Below are positions 8,882 to 17,905 of a DNA stretch of 64,000 nucleotides, in pieces. The position numbers and the translations under genes are program-made. Positions within the stretch are counted from its first letter, which is position 1. Each line of letters opens with the position of its first letter. The notes below the pieces were generated by a model. It was not told the DNA's origin and did not search any database. It saw only the letters and a list, made by a program, of their open reading frames with translations. The stretch is from Sphingomonas aquatilis (GTDB taxonomy: Bacteria > Pseudomonadota > Alphaproteobacteria > Sphingomonadales > Sphingomonadaceae): NCBI RefSeq assembly GCF_014196115.1, contig NZ_JACIDB010000001.1:1216654-1280653 (forward strand). The letters are read 5' to 3'.

Positions 8882-9619
8882 ATGAGCAGCGCACCCCTCC
8901 TCTCGGCGGTTCCGAATGCAGGCCTCGTGCCGCGCCATGTTGCGATCATCATGGATGGCAACGGCCGCTGGGCGAAGGCCCGGCACCTGCCGCGCGTCGC
9001 CGGGCACAAGGCGGGGGTGGAGGCGGTGCGCCGCGTCACCCGCGCCGCGCGCGCGATGGGGATCGAGGCGCTGACACTCTATGCGTTCAGCTCGGAAAAC
9101 TGGCGCCGGCCTGAGGAAGAGGTGGGCGCGCTGATGGGCCTGCTGCGGCTGTTCATCCGCAGCGACCTTGCCGAGCTGGTCGAAGAGAATGTTCGGCTGC
9201 GCATCATCGGCGACTATCGCCGGTTCGCGCCCGATCTCGTCGCCCTGGTCGACGATGCGGTCGCCAAGACCGCGGGCAACACCGGCCCGGTGCTGGTGAT
9301 TGCCCTCAATTACGGATCGCAGGCCGAACTGGTCGCGGCGGCGCAGACACTGGCGGCGCGTGCGGCGGCGGGAGAGATCGACCCTGCATCGATCACGCCC
9401 GAGCATATCGAGGCGGAGTTGCAGACTGCGGACCTGCCGCCGCTCGACCTCGTCATCCGATCGTCGGGCGAGCAACGGCTGTCGAATTTCCTGCTGTGGC
9501 AGGCGGCCTATGCCGAGCTGCTGTTCGTCGAGACCCTGTGGCCCGATTTCAACGGCGACACGCTGGCCGATGCGGTGACCGCATTCGGGCAGCGCCAGCG
9601 GCGTTACGGCGGCCTGTGA
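8882..9619 (+). CDS. uppS: isoprenyl transferase (undecaprenyl diphosphate synthase)
   Basis: A 245-residue cis-prenyltransferase that extends farnesyl diphosphate with isopentenyl diphosphate to C55-PP, the lipid carrier for peptidoglycan and polysaccharide synthesis. Motifs are HVAIIMDGNGRWAK with the catalytic Asp, LPRVAGHKAG, LTLYAFSSENWRRP, ALNYGSQAEL and DLVIRSSGEQRLSNFLLWQ, with FVETLWPDF near the end. The ATG at 8882 was chosen because the longer open frame enters frr. The stop overlaps the GTG start of cdsA. Its product also serves the polysaccharide locus at 27-39 kb. Confidence 0.98.
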   Translation: MSSAPLLSAVPNAGLVPRHVAIIMDGNGRWAKARHLPRVAGHKAGVEAVRRVTRAARAMGIEALTLYAFSSENWRRPEEEVGALMGLLRLFIRSDLAELVEENVRLRIIGDYRRFAPDLVALVDDAVAKTAGNTGPVLVIALNYGSQAELVAAAQTLAARAAAGEIDPASITPEHIEAELQTADLPPLDLVIRSSGEQRLSNFLLWQAAYAELLFVETLWPDFNGDTLADAVTAFGQRQRRYGGL

Positions 9620-10413
9620 GCGACGCCGCCCCGGGCAAGCGCCCGTCGGACCTGGCCGTGCGTGCGGTGACCGGCGTCGGCATGATCGCCGTCGCGCTGG
9701 TCGCGCTGGCGTTCGGCGGCTTTGCGCTCTGGCTGCTCGCCGCGGTGATCGGCGTGTTCATGATGGCCGAATGGAGCGAGCTGAACGGCGCGCCGCCGCA
9801 GACCAAGCGGCTGGGCCAATATGTCCTGTTCGTACCGCTGGCGATCATGTGCCCGATCGCGGCCGGTCCCAATTTCTTCGCGCTCGGGCTGTTGGCCGGC
9901 GCCTTCTTCTTCCTCGGCATCGTCACGCGGCGCCCGGCGCTGGCGCTCGGCGTCCTCTATTGCGGCCTGCCGATCTATGCGCTGCTGCTGATCCGGCATG
10001 AGCCCGATGGCCTGCGCAACGCCTTGTGGGCGCTGAGCCTCGTCTGGGCGACCGATATCGGCGCCTATTTCGCCGGACGGACGATCGGCGGGCCGAAGCT
10101 GGCGCCTGCGATCAGCCCCAACAAGACCTGGGCAGGGCTGATCGGCGGGATCGTCGCGGCGACCGTGCTCGCGCTCGTGATGAGCCGCGTCTATCTGCTG
10201 CCGGTACGCTTCGTGGCGGCGACGCCGGTGCTCGCGATCCTGGCGCAGGCGGGCGACCTGTATGAAAGCCATCTGAAGCGCCGCGCGGGCGTGAAGGATT
10301 CGGGTAGCGTCATTCCGGGCCATGGCGGCGTGCTCGACCGGCTGGATGGCGTGGTGCCGGTGCTGCCGATCGCGGCGCTGCTCGTCGTGGTGCCGCTGGG
10401 ATTTCCTGCATGA
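9616..10413 (+). CDS. cdsA: phosphatidate cytidylyltransferase
   Basis: An integral-membrane enzyme of 265 residues that makes CDP-diacylglycerol from phosphatidate and CTP, the entry to all phospholipids. It is strongly hydrophobic with about seven membrane helices. The C-terminal signature is clear: WATDIGAYFAGRTIGGPKLAPAISPNKTWAGLIGG, then GDLYESHLKRRAGVKDSG and PGHGGVLDRLDG with the metal-binding Asp. The start is GTG 9616, which overlaps the uppS stop as GTGA; an in-frame ATG further upstream lies inside uppS and gives a non-family N-terminus. The gene ends in a 4-base ATGA overlap with dxr, showing tight translational coupling. Confidence 0.97.
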   Translation: MSDAAPGKRPSDLAVRAVTGVGMIAVALVALAFGGFALWLLAAVIGVFMMAEWSELNGAPPQTKRLGQYVLFVPLAIMCPIAAGPNFFALGLLAGAFFFLGIVTRRPALALGVLYCGLPIYALLLIRHEPDGLRNALWALSLVWATDIGAYFAGRTIGGPKLAPAISPNKTWAGLIGGIVAATVLALVMSRVYLLPVRFVAATPVLAILAQAGDLYESHLKRRAGVKDSGSVIPGHGGVLDRLDGVVPVLPIAALLVVVPLGFPA

Positions 10414-11597
10414 AGACCGTCACCATTTTGGGCGCCACCGGATCGGTGGGCACGTCGACGCTCGATCTGGTCGAGCGCGAGCCGGACCGGTTCCGCGTCC
10501 GTGCGCTGACCGCCAATTGCGATGTCGCCAACCTTGCCGCGGCTGCGATCCGCACGAAGGCGGAGATCGCGGTCGTCGCGGACGAAAGCTGCCTGCCCGA
10601 GCTACGCACCGCGCTGGCGGGCACGGGCACGCAAGCCGCGGGCGGGCGGCAGGCGATCTGCGACGCTGCGGCGGGCGCGGACTGGACGATGGGCGCCATC
10701 GTCGGCTGTGCCGGCCTGGAGCCGGTGATGGCGGCGATCGGGCACGGCGGCACCGTCGTCATCGCCAACAAGGAGCCGTTGGTGTCGGCGGGCGAGGTGA
10801 TCCTCGCCGCCGCCGCGGCGTCCGGCGCGACGCTGCTGCCCGCGGACAGCGAGCATAATGCGATCCACCAATGTTTCGATTTCGCGCGGCCCGAGCGGGT
10901 GCGGCGGATCATCCTGACCGCCAGCGGCGGGCCGTTCCGCGACTGGTCGCTGGAGCGGATGGCGGACGTGACGGTCGAACAGGCGGTCGCGCATCCCAAT
11001 TGGTCGATGGGCGCGAAGATCAGTGTCGACAGCGCGACGATGATGAACAAGGGCCTCGAGCTGATCGAGGCGGCACGGCTGTTCCCGGTCGACAACGACC
11101 GGATCGAGGTGGTGATGCACCGCCAGTCGGTGATCCATTCGATGGTCGATTATGTCGACGGGTCGATGCTCGCGCAGCTGGGCCCCAGCGACATGCGCGT
11201 GCCGATCGCGCATACGCTCGCCTGGCCCGACCGGATGGCGACGCCGATGGAGCCGCTGGACCTCGTGAAGATCGGCCGGCTCGATTTCGAGGCGTGCGAT
11301 CCGGTGCGCTTTCCTGCGCTGGCACTAGCGCGCGCGGCGCTGGAGGCGGGCGGTGCGCGCCCGGCGATCCTCAACGCGGCCAACGAGGTGGCGGTCGCGG
11401 CCTTTCTGGCGCGACGGATCGGCTTCCTCGAAATTGCCGCAATCGTCGCCGATACGCTGGAGCGTTACGACCCGCAGGCGCCCGCCACGGTGGAATCGGT
11501 CCTGGCGGTCGATGCCGAGGCACGGCGGATAGCGGACGAGCAGGTTCGGGGCCGAAGCACGGGCCGGACTGGGGGGCGTGTAGAGGTTCACGCGTGA
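10410..11597 (+). CDS. dxr: 1-deoxy-D-xylulose 5-phosphate reductoisomerase
   Basis: A 395-residue enzyme that converts DXP to 2-C-methyl-D-erythritol 4-phosphate with NADPH, the committed step of the non-mevalonate isoprenoid pathway that feeds UppS upstream. Motifs: TILGATGSVGTSTLDL (NADPH-binding), IANKEPLVSAGE, the metal and substrate site LLPADSEHNAIHQ, TASGGPFRDW, HPNWSMGAKISVDSATMMNKGLE and EVVMHRQSVIHSMV. The start ATG overlaps the cdsA stop. Length is normal and all key residues are present. The C-terminal helical domain is complete. Confidence 0.98.
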   Translation: MKTVTILGATGSVGTSTLDLVEREPDRFRVRALTANCDVANLAAAAIRTKAEIAVVADESCLPELRTALAGTGTQAAGGRQAICDAAAGADWTMGAIVGCAGLEPVMAAIGHGGTVVIANKEPLVSAGEVILAAAAASGATLLPADSEHNAIHQCFDFARPERVRRIILTASGGPFRDWSLERMADVTVEQAVAHPNWSMGAKISVDSATMMNKGLELIEAARLFPVDNDRIEVVMHRQSVIHSMVDYVDGSMLAQLGPSDMRVPIAHTLAWPDRMATPMEPLDLVKIGRLDFEACDPVRFPALALARAALEAGGARPAILNAANEVAVAAFLARRIGFLEIAAIVADTLERYDPQAPATVESVLAVDAEARRIADEQVRGRSTGRTGGRVEVHA

Positions 11598-11610
11598 AGG
11601 ATTGCGCAGC

Positions 11611-12744
11611 TTGATCCAGTCCCCCGGTATCCTGATGGCGGTCCTCGCCTTTCTGTGCGCCATCGGGCCGCTCGTGTTCATTCATGAGATGGGCCATTAT
11701 CTCGCCGGCCGCGTCTTCGGCGTGAAGGCGGAGGCGTTTTCGATCGGCTTCGGGCGCGAGATTGCGGGCTTCACCGATTCCCGTGGCACGCGCTGGAAAT
11801 TCGGCTGGCTGCCGCTGGGCGGCTATGTCCGCTTCGCCGGCGACATGAACCCCGCGAGCCAGCCCGATGCGGCATGGCTGTCGCTGCCCGCCGACGAGCG
11901 GATGCGCACCTTCCAGGCCAAGCCCCTGTGGCAGCGCGCGATCATCGTCGCGGCGGGGCCGGCGGTGAACCTGATCCTGGCGGTGCTGATCCTCGCCGGC
12001 TTCGCCTATAGCTATGGCGTCGATCGCACCCCCGCCGTCGTCGGTGCGGTGGTGGAGGGCGGCGCGGCGGCGAAGGCGGGCCTGCGCGCGGGCGACCGGA
12101 TCGTCGCGCTCGACGGCCGCGGGGTCGACACCTTCTCCGACCTCGCGCGCTACGCGCTGATCCGGCCGGGCCAGCAGGTCACGGTGACGGTGGCGCGCGC
12201 CGGCCGTGATATCGAGACGCCGCTGACGATCGGCACGGTCCATCAGCGTGACCGGTTCGGCAACGAATATCGCATCGGCCGGCTGGGCTTGCAGAGCGGC
12301 GATCCCGTGCTCGCCCCCGTCAGCCTTGCCGAGGCGCCGATCGCCGGCGTGCGCATGACGGGCGAGATCATCGGCGGCACGCTGGAAACGATCGGCCAGA
12401 TCATCAGCGGCCGCCGCTCGATCGACGAACTGGGCGGGCCGATCCGCATCGCCAAAATCTCTGGCGAGCAGATGGCGCTGGGCGTTTCGGCCTTCGTCTG
12501 GCTGGTCGCGATGCTCTCCATCAATCTGGGGTTCATCAACCTGCTGCCAGTGCCGATGCTGGATGGCGGACACCTCTTCTTCTACGCGATCGAAGCGGTG
12601 CGGCGTCGTCCCCTCGAACCTCAGGTACAGGAATGGGCATTTCGCGGCGGATTGGCTGCGGTATTGGCGTTGATGCTGATCGTCACGTTCAACGATTTGG
12701 GCGCGGTTGGTCTGTGGCAGCGGTTGGCCGGGTTGATCGGCTGA
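11611..12744 (+). CDS. rseP: site-2 intramembrane metalloprotease RseP
   Basis: A polytopic inner-membrane zinc protease of about 377 residues that cleaves anti-sigma factors and leftover signal peptides. The zinc motif HEMGHYLAG lies in the first membrane helix, followed by FGVKAEAFSIGFG and WLPLGGYVRFAGDM. A single PDZ domain (VVEGGAAAKAGLRAGDRIVALDGR) follows, and the second active-site motif is NLLPVPMLDGGHLFFY. No ATG fits the family N-terminus. TTG 11611 (LIQSPGILM) was chosen because a GAAGGA lies about 10 bases upstream and related proteins begin this way; ATG 11635 is the alternative. It is followed by bamA, the classical pairing for envelope quality control. Confidence 0.95.
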   Translation: MIQSPGILMAVLAFLCAIGPLVFIHEMGHYLAGRVFGVKAEAFSIGFGREIAGFTDSRGTRWKFGWLPLGGYVRFAGDMNPASQPDAAWLSLPADERMRTFQAKPLWQRAIIVAAGPAVNLILAVLILAGFAYSYGVDRTPAVVGAVVEGGAAAKAGLRAGDRIVALDGRGVDTFSDLARYALIRPGQQVTVTVARAGRDIETPLTIGTVHQRDRFGNEYRIGRLGLQSGDPVLAPVSLAEAPIAGVRMTGEIIGGTLETIGQIISGRRSIDELGGPIRIAKISGEQMALGVSAFVWLVAMLSINLGFINLLPVPMLDGGHLFFYAIEAVRRRPLEPQVQEWAFRGGLAAVLALMLIVTFNDLGAVGLWQRLAGLIG

Positions 12745-12818
12745 CCGGGTTGGGGCAGGGCGTTGCGCTGCGGTTCCCGACGTTACGTGGGTATCCTGAC
12801 GTTTTTGGGGTGGGTTGA

Positions 12819-15590
12819 GTGACAGCGATGACAAGTTCCAAGTTCGCCGGCCTGGGTGCCGCGCTGCTCGCCGGCACCATGCTGTCGGGTGTGCCCGCCA
12901 TGGCGCAGACGGCGGCCGCGCCGGCCCAGGCGCCGGCCCAAGCGCCGGCAACGACACCCGCGACCGGCGCACAGGCGGCAACGGCGCCCGCCGCCACGCC
13001 GGCGCCCGTGCGCACGATCAAGTCGCTGCGCGTCGAAGGATCGCAGCGCATCGAGCCAGAAACGGTGCTGTCGTACACCAAGCTGCGCGTCGGCATTCCG
13101 TACACCGCGGAAACGCTGGACCAGGCGCTGAAGGACCTGCAGGCATCGGATCTGTTCGTCCAATATCAGATCGAGGGCGTCGAGACCGGCGACATCGTGC
13201 TGAAGGTGCGCGAGAACCCGATCATCAACCGCGTGATCCTGGAAGGTAACAAGGCGCTGAAAAGCGACAAGATTACCAAGGAAATCAAGCTCGCGCCGCG
13301 TCAGATCTTCACCCGCACCGCGGTGCGGCAGGACGTCAGCCGCATCCTGGAACTGTATCGCCGCCAGGGTCGATTCGCCGCGGTCGTCAATCCGAAGATG
13401 GTCAACCTCGACCAGAATCGCGTCGACGTGGTGTTCGAGATCAACGAAGGGCCGAAGTCCAAGGTCCGCCAGATCAACATCATCGGCAACGAGGTGTTCA
13501 GCGACGGCAAGCTGCGCGGCGAGATGGCGACGAAGGAATCGCGCTGGTTCCGCCTGCTGTCGTCCAACACGTCCTATGATCAGGATCGCCTGAACTACGA
13601 CCAGCAGAAGCTGCGTCAATTCTATCTGACGCAGGGCTATGCCGATTTCCGCGTCACCAGCGCGGTCGCCGAGCTGACGCCCGACAAGCGTGACTTCATC
13701 ATCACCTATGTCGTCGAAGAGGGTAAGCGCTACAAGTTCGGCGATATCACCGTCGACAGCGAAATCCGCGACTTCGACAACAAGAAGCTTGCCGCGTCGC
13801 TGCCGGTCAAGAAGGGCGACTGGTACAACGCCAAGCTGGTCGAGGATTCGATCGATCAGCTGAGCCAGTCGGCCGGCCTGTTCGGCTATGCCTTCACCGA
13901 CGTGCAGCCGGATTACAGCCGCGATCCCGAAACGCTGACGATGGGGATGAACTTCCACATCGGCCAGGCGCAGCGCACCTATGTCGAGCGGATCGACATC
14001 AACGGCAATACGCAGACGCAGGACAAGGTCGTGCGCCGCGAAATCCGTCTGGCGGAAGGCGATGCGTTCAACAGCTTCCAGGTGAAGCGCAGCCAGGATC
14101 GCATCAACAGCCTGGGATTCTTCCAGGACAAGATGGAGATCAAGCAGAACCCCGGTTCCGCACCCGATCGCGTCGTCCTGGAAACGACGCTCGAAGAACG
14201 CAGCACCGGCGAATTGCAGCTGTCGGTCGGCTATTCCAGCCTCGAACGCTTCATCATCCAGGCGAACATCACGCAGAACAACTTCCGCGGCAAGGGCCAA
14301 GTGCTGCGCGCGGGCGTGAACTATTCGACCTATTCGAAGTCGGTCGAACTGGGCTTCACCGAGCCGTATCTGTTCGACAAGAACGTCGCGATCGGCGTCG
14401 ACGTGTTCCGCCGCGACTTCAACTCGTTCAACTATATCGGCACGCAGCGTCAGACGACCTATTCGCAGGTGTCGACCGGTTTCCAGGTCCGCGCGGGCGT
14501 GCCGCTGACCGAATATTGGTCGCTCGCCGGCCGCTATGGCCTGTCCTACGATCAGGTCGGTCTTGATTCGGCGACCTATTTCACCAACGGCGTCTGCGAT
14601 CCGCTGAAGGCGGGCCGTTACCTCTGCGAAGCGATCGGCAACCGCTGGACGTCGACCGTCGGCTATTCGCTGATCTACGACAGCCTCAACAGCCGCCTGC
14701 GTCCGACCGCGGGCCAGCGCTTCGCCTTCAACCAGGACTTCGCGGGCCTGGGCGGTGACGTGAAGTATATCCGTACGCGCCTCGAAGGCTCGAAGTTCTG
14801 GAACGTCGGCAGCGGCTTCATCGGCTCGATCGTCGGCGAGGGCGGCTATATCCACTCGCTGGAAAAGAGCCGCGGCCCCGGCATCGACAGCGTCCGCATC
14901 ACCGATCGCTTCTATCTCGGCGAACCGCAGTTCCGCGGCTTCGACATCCGTGGCGTCGGTCCGCGCGTGCAGCGTCAGGCCTATACGACGGACGCGAACG
15001 GCAAGCAGATCCTCGTCACCGATCGCGACCAGATCGTCGACGACGCGCTGGGCGGCCGTGCCTATTACCTCGTCCGCGCCGAGCTGGAGATTCCGTTGGG
15101 CTCCGGCGCGCGCGAACTGGGCCTGCGTCCGTCGGTCTACGTCCAGGCGGGCAGCCTGTGGGGCCTGACCAAGCCGCTGCCGACCGCGAGCTTCCCGACG
15201 ATCACCGATTCGGCGGGCAACGTGACGGTGCTGCCCATCCAGCGGCTGCTGACCGACTCGGCGGGCCGCCAGCTCTATTACAACACCTACACGCCGGACG
15301 GCGCGACCGCGCCGGCGCTGCGTGCGACGACCTGTTCGATCGGCTATTCGGCGGTTGCGGGCGGCGCATGTTCGGGCAGCGAGACGAACACGATCGCATT
15401 CGATCAGGCGATCTCGCCGTTCAAGGAAACCTATTACGGCAGCAGCCCGACGCCGCGCGTCAGCATCGGCATCGGCGTCAACTGGACGTCGCCGTTCGGC
15501 CCGCTGCGTATCGACCTCGCCAAGGCGCTCGTCACCCAGAAGGGCGACGATCCCAAGCTCATTACCTTCAACGTAGGGACGCAGTTCTAA
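12819..15590 (+). CDS. bamA: outer-membrane protein assembly factor BamA
   Basis: The essential outer-membrane insertase, 923 residues. A signal peptide ends near MAQTAAA and is followed by an Ala/Pro-rich linker (to about residue 65). Five POTRA domains follow: first IKSLRVEGSQRIEPETV, later VRQINIIGNEVFSDGKL and VERIDINGNTQTQDKVVRRE. The 16-strand barrel carries the conserved FYLGEPQFRGFDIRGVGPR (VRGF-type) loop-6 motif and ends with LITFNVGTQF. GTG 12819 and ATG 12828 are both possible starts, differing by three residues. The stop overlaps the ATG of the ompH-like gene. The proline/alanine linker after the signal peptide is longer than in E. coli, as in other sphingomonads. Confidence 0.97.
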   Translation: MTAMTSSKFAGLGAALLAGTMLSGVPAMAQTAAAPAQAPAQAPATTPATGAQAATAPAATPAPVRTIKSLRVEGSQRIEPETVLSYTKLRVGIPYTAETLDQALKDLQASDLFVQYQIEGVETGDIVLKVRENPIINRVILEGNKALKSDKITKEIKLAPRQIFTRTAVRQDVSRILELYRRQGRFAAVVNPKMVNLDQNRVDVVFEINEGPKSKVRQINIIGNEVFSDGKLRGEMATKESRWFRLLSSNTSYDQDRLNYDQQKLRQFYLTQGYADFRVTSAVAELTPDKRDFIITYVVEEGKRYKFGDITVDSEIRDFDNKKLAASLPVKKGDWYNAKLVEDSIDQLSQSAGLFGYAFTDVQPDYSRDPETLTMGMNFHIGQAQRTYVERIDINGNTQTQDKVVRREIRLAEGDAFNSFQVKRSQDRINSLGFFQDKMEIKQNPGSAPDRVVLETTLEERSTGELQLSVGYSSLERFIIQANITQNNFRGKGQVLRAGVNYSTYSKSVELGFTEPYLFDKNVAIGVDVFRRDFNSFNYIGTQRQTTYSQVSTGFQVRAGVPLTEYWSLAGRYGLSYDQVGLDSATYFTNGVCDPLKAGRYLCEAIGNRWTSTVGYSLIYDSLNSRLRPTAGQRFAFNQDFAGLGGDVKYIRTRLEGSKFWNVGSGFIGSIVGEGGYIHSLEKSRGPGIDSVRITDRFYLGEPQFRGFDIRGVGPRVQRQAYTTDANGKQILVTDRDQIVDDALGGRAYYLVRAELEIPLGSGARELGLRPSVYVQAGSLWGLTKPLPTASFPTITDSAGNVTVLPIQRLLTDSAGRQLYYNTYTPDGATAPALRATTCSIGYSAVAGGACSGSETNTIAFDQAISPFKETYYGSSPTPRVSIGIGVNWTSPFGPLRIDLAKALVTQKGDDPKLITFNVGTQF

Positions 15591-16300
15591 TGAAGACGAT
15601 TACCAAGACGTGCGCCGTGGCGATCGCCTCGGCTTCGGTCGCCCTGCTCGCCGGTGGCGCCTCGGCGCAGACCGCCGGCATCGCCACGGCGCAGCCCGAC
15701 GCGGCGATCTTCAGCGCGAAGGCGTTCGAAACCGCCAACACGCAGATCGGCACGACCTACAAGGCGCAGCTGGATCAGGCCGCTGCGGCGCAGAACGCGC
15801 TGAACACGAAGCTGCGCGGCATCCTCGACGCCAACAAGGACGGCCAGATCAGCCAGGCGGAAGCCGCCGCGGCCGAATCGAACCCGACGATCGCCAAGCA
15901 GGTGCGCGATGCCCAGGCTGCCGCGCAGCCCGGCATCGAAGCCGCGCAGAACCCCGCGATCAAGGCGCAGGCCTATGCGCTGGAACAGATCGTCGCCAAG
16001 TATGACCCGGCGCTGCGCGCGGTCGTGACGGCGAAGAAGATCAACCTGGTGCTGTCGCCGAACGCGATCCAGTACGCGCCGCCGGCGACCGACATCACGC
16101 GCGACATCATCGCCGAGATCGATCGCACGACGCCGACCGTCTCGATCACGCCGCCAGCTAACTGGCAGCCGCAGCAGCAGACCGTCGAGCTGCTGCAGCA
16201 GTATCGCCAGATCGTCTACGCGAACGCCCAGCGCCGCCAGCAGGCGGGTGCTCCGGCTCCGGCCGCTGCGCCGGCCGCCGGCACCCCGCAGGGCCGCTAA
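15590..16300 (+). CDS. OmpH/Skp-family periplasmic chaperone
   Basis: A secreted protein of 236 residues with a signal peptide (MKTITKTCAVAIASASVALL, cleavage after GGASA). The body is alanine/glutamine-rich and helical, with the ATP-like OmpH pattern of a long helical hairpin (IGTTYKAQLDQAAAAQNAL; IAKQVRDAQAAAQPG), then IVAKYDPALRAVVTAKKINLVLSPNAI, as in Skp. The tail is a low-complexity Ala/Pro segment. Its place between bamA and fabZ is the standard location of skp/ompH. It should hold unfolded outer-membrane proteins in the periplasm on the way to BamA. It begins at the last base of the bamA stop codon. A stretch DANKDGQISQAEA looks like an EF-hand loop, which is unusual for Skp. Confidence 0.85.
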   Translation: MKTITKTCAVAIASASVALLAGGASAQTAGIATAQPDAAIFSAKAFETANTQIGTTYKAQLDQAAAAQNALNTKLRGILDANKDGQISQAEAAAAESNPTIAKQVRDAQAAAQPGIEAAQNPAIKAQAYALEQIVAKYDPALRAVVTAKKINLVLSPNAIQYAPPATDITRDIIAEIDRTTPTVSITPPANWQPQQQTVELLQQYRQIVYANAQRRQQAGAPAPAAAPAAGTPQGR

Positions 16301-16312
16301 GGACCCGCGTCG

Positions 16313-16783
16313 GTGAGCGAAGACGCACAGACCATGGGGCCGCTCGATATCGGGCGGGTCATGGCGGCGCTGCCGCATCGCTACCCGATGCTGCTGGTCG
16401 ACCGGGTCGAGGAGATCGTCCTCGACCGGTCGATCGCGGCAATCAAGGCGGTGACGATCAACGAAGGCTTCTTCCAGGGGCATTTCCCCGGTCGTCCGAT
16501 CATGCCGGGCGTGCTGATCGTCGAGGCGCTGGCGCAGGCGGCGGGCGTGCTCGCGGTCGAAAGCCTGGGCCTCGCCGGATCGGGCAAGCTCGTCTATTTC
16601 ATGGCGATCGAGGGCGCGAAGTTCAGGAAGCCCGTCGAGCCCGGCGTGCTGCTGCGCCTGGAGGTCGAATTCGTCCAGAAGCGCTCCAGCGTCTGCAAGT
16701 TCGCAGGTGTTGCGAAGGTTGACGGGCAAGTCGTTGCAGAGGCTAACTTTACTGCGATGATCGCCGATCCGCCCAAGGCGTAA
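16313..16783 (+). CDS. fabZ: 3-hydroxyacyl-[ACP] dehydratase FabZ
   Basis: A 156-residue hot-dog-fold dehydratase of type II fatty acid synthesis that removes water from (3R)-hydroxyacyl-ACP. Key motif: [23 protein letters not shown], carrying the catalytic His and Glu. [16 protein letters not shown] at the N-terminus is also diagnostic. The start is GTG 16313, with AAGGA ten or so bases upstream; ATG 16334 is a shorter alternative. It closes the envelope cluster and is followed by a strong hairpin. Confidence 0.97.
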   Translation: MSEDAQTMGPLDIGRVMAALPHRYPMLLVDRVEEIVLDRSIAAIKAVTINEGFFQGHFPGRPIMPGVLIVEALAQAAGVLAVESLGLAGSGKLVYFMAIEGAKFRKPVEPGVLLRLEVEFVQKRSSVCKFAGVAKVDGQVVAEANFTAMIADPPKA

Positions 16784-16816
16784 CGCGTGTGACTTTCGCT
16801 GACTTTTGACTTTTCG

Positions 16817-16849
16817 GCGGCGCTCCGTTACGGGCGCCGCTTCCCTTTC
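16817..16849 (+). terminator. hairpin after fabZ
   Basis: GCGGCGC (16817-16823) pairs perfectly with GCGCCGC (16834-16840). The loop can add a CCG/CGG inner stem, and a pyrimidine-rich TTCCCTTTC follows. This fits a terminator of the nine-gene pyrH-fabZ cluster, or a 5' structure in the rpmE leader. Confidence 0.6.
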
Positions 16850-16886
16850 AGGCTGGTCGGAACCAGCCGCATACGGAGCGTGTGAC

Positions 16887-17120
16887 GTGAAGAAAGATAC
16901 CCACCCCGACTACCACATGATCAAGGTCCAGATGACGGACGGCACCGTGTTCGAAACCCGCTCCACCTGGGGCAAGGAAGGCGACACGATGCAGCTCGAC
17001 ATCGATCCGCTGGCGCACCCCGCCTGGACCGGTGGCCGTGGTCAGCTGCTCGACGCGGGCGGCCAGGTCGCACGCTTCAACAAGCGCTTCGGTGGCGGTC
17101 TCACGCTCCGCAAGAACTGA
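16887..17120 (+). CDS. rpmE: 50S ribosomal protein L31
   Basis: A 77-residue ribosomal protein L31. It begins [18 protein letters not shown] and contains the family segment [25 protein letters not shown]. The start is GTG 16887 with a GGAG 8 bases upstream; longer in-frame extensions run through the hairpin and have no family match. It lacks the zinc-binding cysteines of the C+ form (the usual CxxCHPFYTG is here LAHPAWTG), so it is of the zinc-independent C- type common in alphaproteobacteria. Confidence 0.95.
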   Translation: MKKDTHPDYHMIKVQMTDGTVFETRSTWGKEGDTMQLDIDPLAHPAWTGGRGQLLDAGGQVARFNKRFGGGLTLRKN

Positions 17121-17167
17121 TTGGATCGTTGACTCGGCGTTAACCATCGACGCGATACTCTTGATCG

Positions 17168-17479
17168 ATGTTTGCCGCCGAGTTCGAACCTGCAGAACCC
17201 AATGGCCGGCGCCGCTCTCCGCGTGCGCCGGTTTCGTTGGATGCGCATATCGGCAAGGCCGCTCGCACCTTGTGCAAGGTGGTCGATCTCTCGATCCACG
17301 GCGTTCGCCTGCAAACCTATTCCGCGCTGGCCAAGGGCAGCACGATCTGGCTGACCTTGCCCGAAGCGGGCACGATCGCGGCCGACGTGATGTGGTCCGA
17401 CGATTATCTCGCCGGCTGCCAGTTCAAGAAGCCGTTGGAAATCGACGTCTTCGACAGATTGCTCACGCAGAATCGCTGA
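17168..17479 (+). CDS. PilZ-domain protein
   Basis: A 103-residue single-domain protein. It carries the PilZ c-di-GMP signature: an arginine-rich RRRSPRAPVSL near residues 14-24 (RxxxR type) and DLSIHGVRLQ (D/NxSxxG type) near residues 40-49. A short beta barrel follows with TIWLTLPEAGTIAADVMWSDD and GCQFKKPLE. It probably binds cyclic di-GMP in the cytosol and acts through a partner. No target gene is adjacent, so the process it controls is unknown. It lies 47 bases after rpmE and may be read through or have its own promoter. Confidence 0.8.
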   Translation: MFAAEFEPAEPNGRRRSPRAPVSLDAHIGKAARTLCKVVDLSIHGVRLQTYSALAKGSTIWLTLPEAGTIAADVMWSDDYLAGCQFKKPLEIDVFDRLLTQNR

Positions 17480-17532
17480 CTGCGCTATGACGGACGCGTA
17501 AAGCGTCTTGCTGCGATGCAGCATCAGCGATT

Positions 17533-17871
17533 ATGGATGCGAGGATGAACCAGCCCTCTGCGCCGACCGGACCGGTGCCGACGATGTTCGAAGCCATCGT
17601 CCGGCAGATGACCGTCACCGCCACCTACAACAAGGGTGCGGTCACGATCGCCCCCCACATCCTCTACACACGGCACGGCGAGATCTACGTCGATGCGACC
17701 ACGGTCGAGCGCGACGGCAAGCCGCCGCGCGAGGAGAAGCTGGGGACGTTCAAGCTCGACGGCCTGGGCGATCCGACGCTGACCACGAACACCTTCCGCC
17801 CGAGTGCGCTGTTCGAGCCCGAGGCGGAGAAATATGTCGGCGTGACGCTGATGGCGGTGGAGCTGGGGTAA
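17533..17871 (+). CDS. conserved hypothetical protein (112 residues)
   Basis: Not recognised as a named family. The sequence is ordered and beta-rich, without signal peptide or membrane helix. It has MFEAIVRQMTVTATYNKG, APHILYTRHGEIYVDATTVE and REEKLGTFKLDGLGDPTLT, a layout recalling WYL-like or SH3-like ligand-binding modules (HGEIYVDAVTVERDG-type), but without the diagnostic WYL triad. Coding character matches its neighbours. ATG 17533 or 17545 could be the start. It is followed by a dispersed inverted repeat. Confidence 0.65.
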   Translation: MDARMNQPSAPTGPVPTMFEAIVRQMTVTATYNKGAVTIAPHILYTRHGEIYVDATTVERDGKPPREEKLGTFKLDGLGDPTLTTNTFRPSALFEPEAEKYVGVTLMAVELG

Positions 17872-17905
17872 GGCTCGGCACGCTTACGGCTTCCGCAAAC
17901 TCCCC

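Noticed and set aside
12783..14855. Minus-strand open frame of 690 codons opposite bamA
   Set aside because: Shadow of bamA; His/Asp/Arg-rich translation without motifs.
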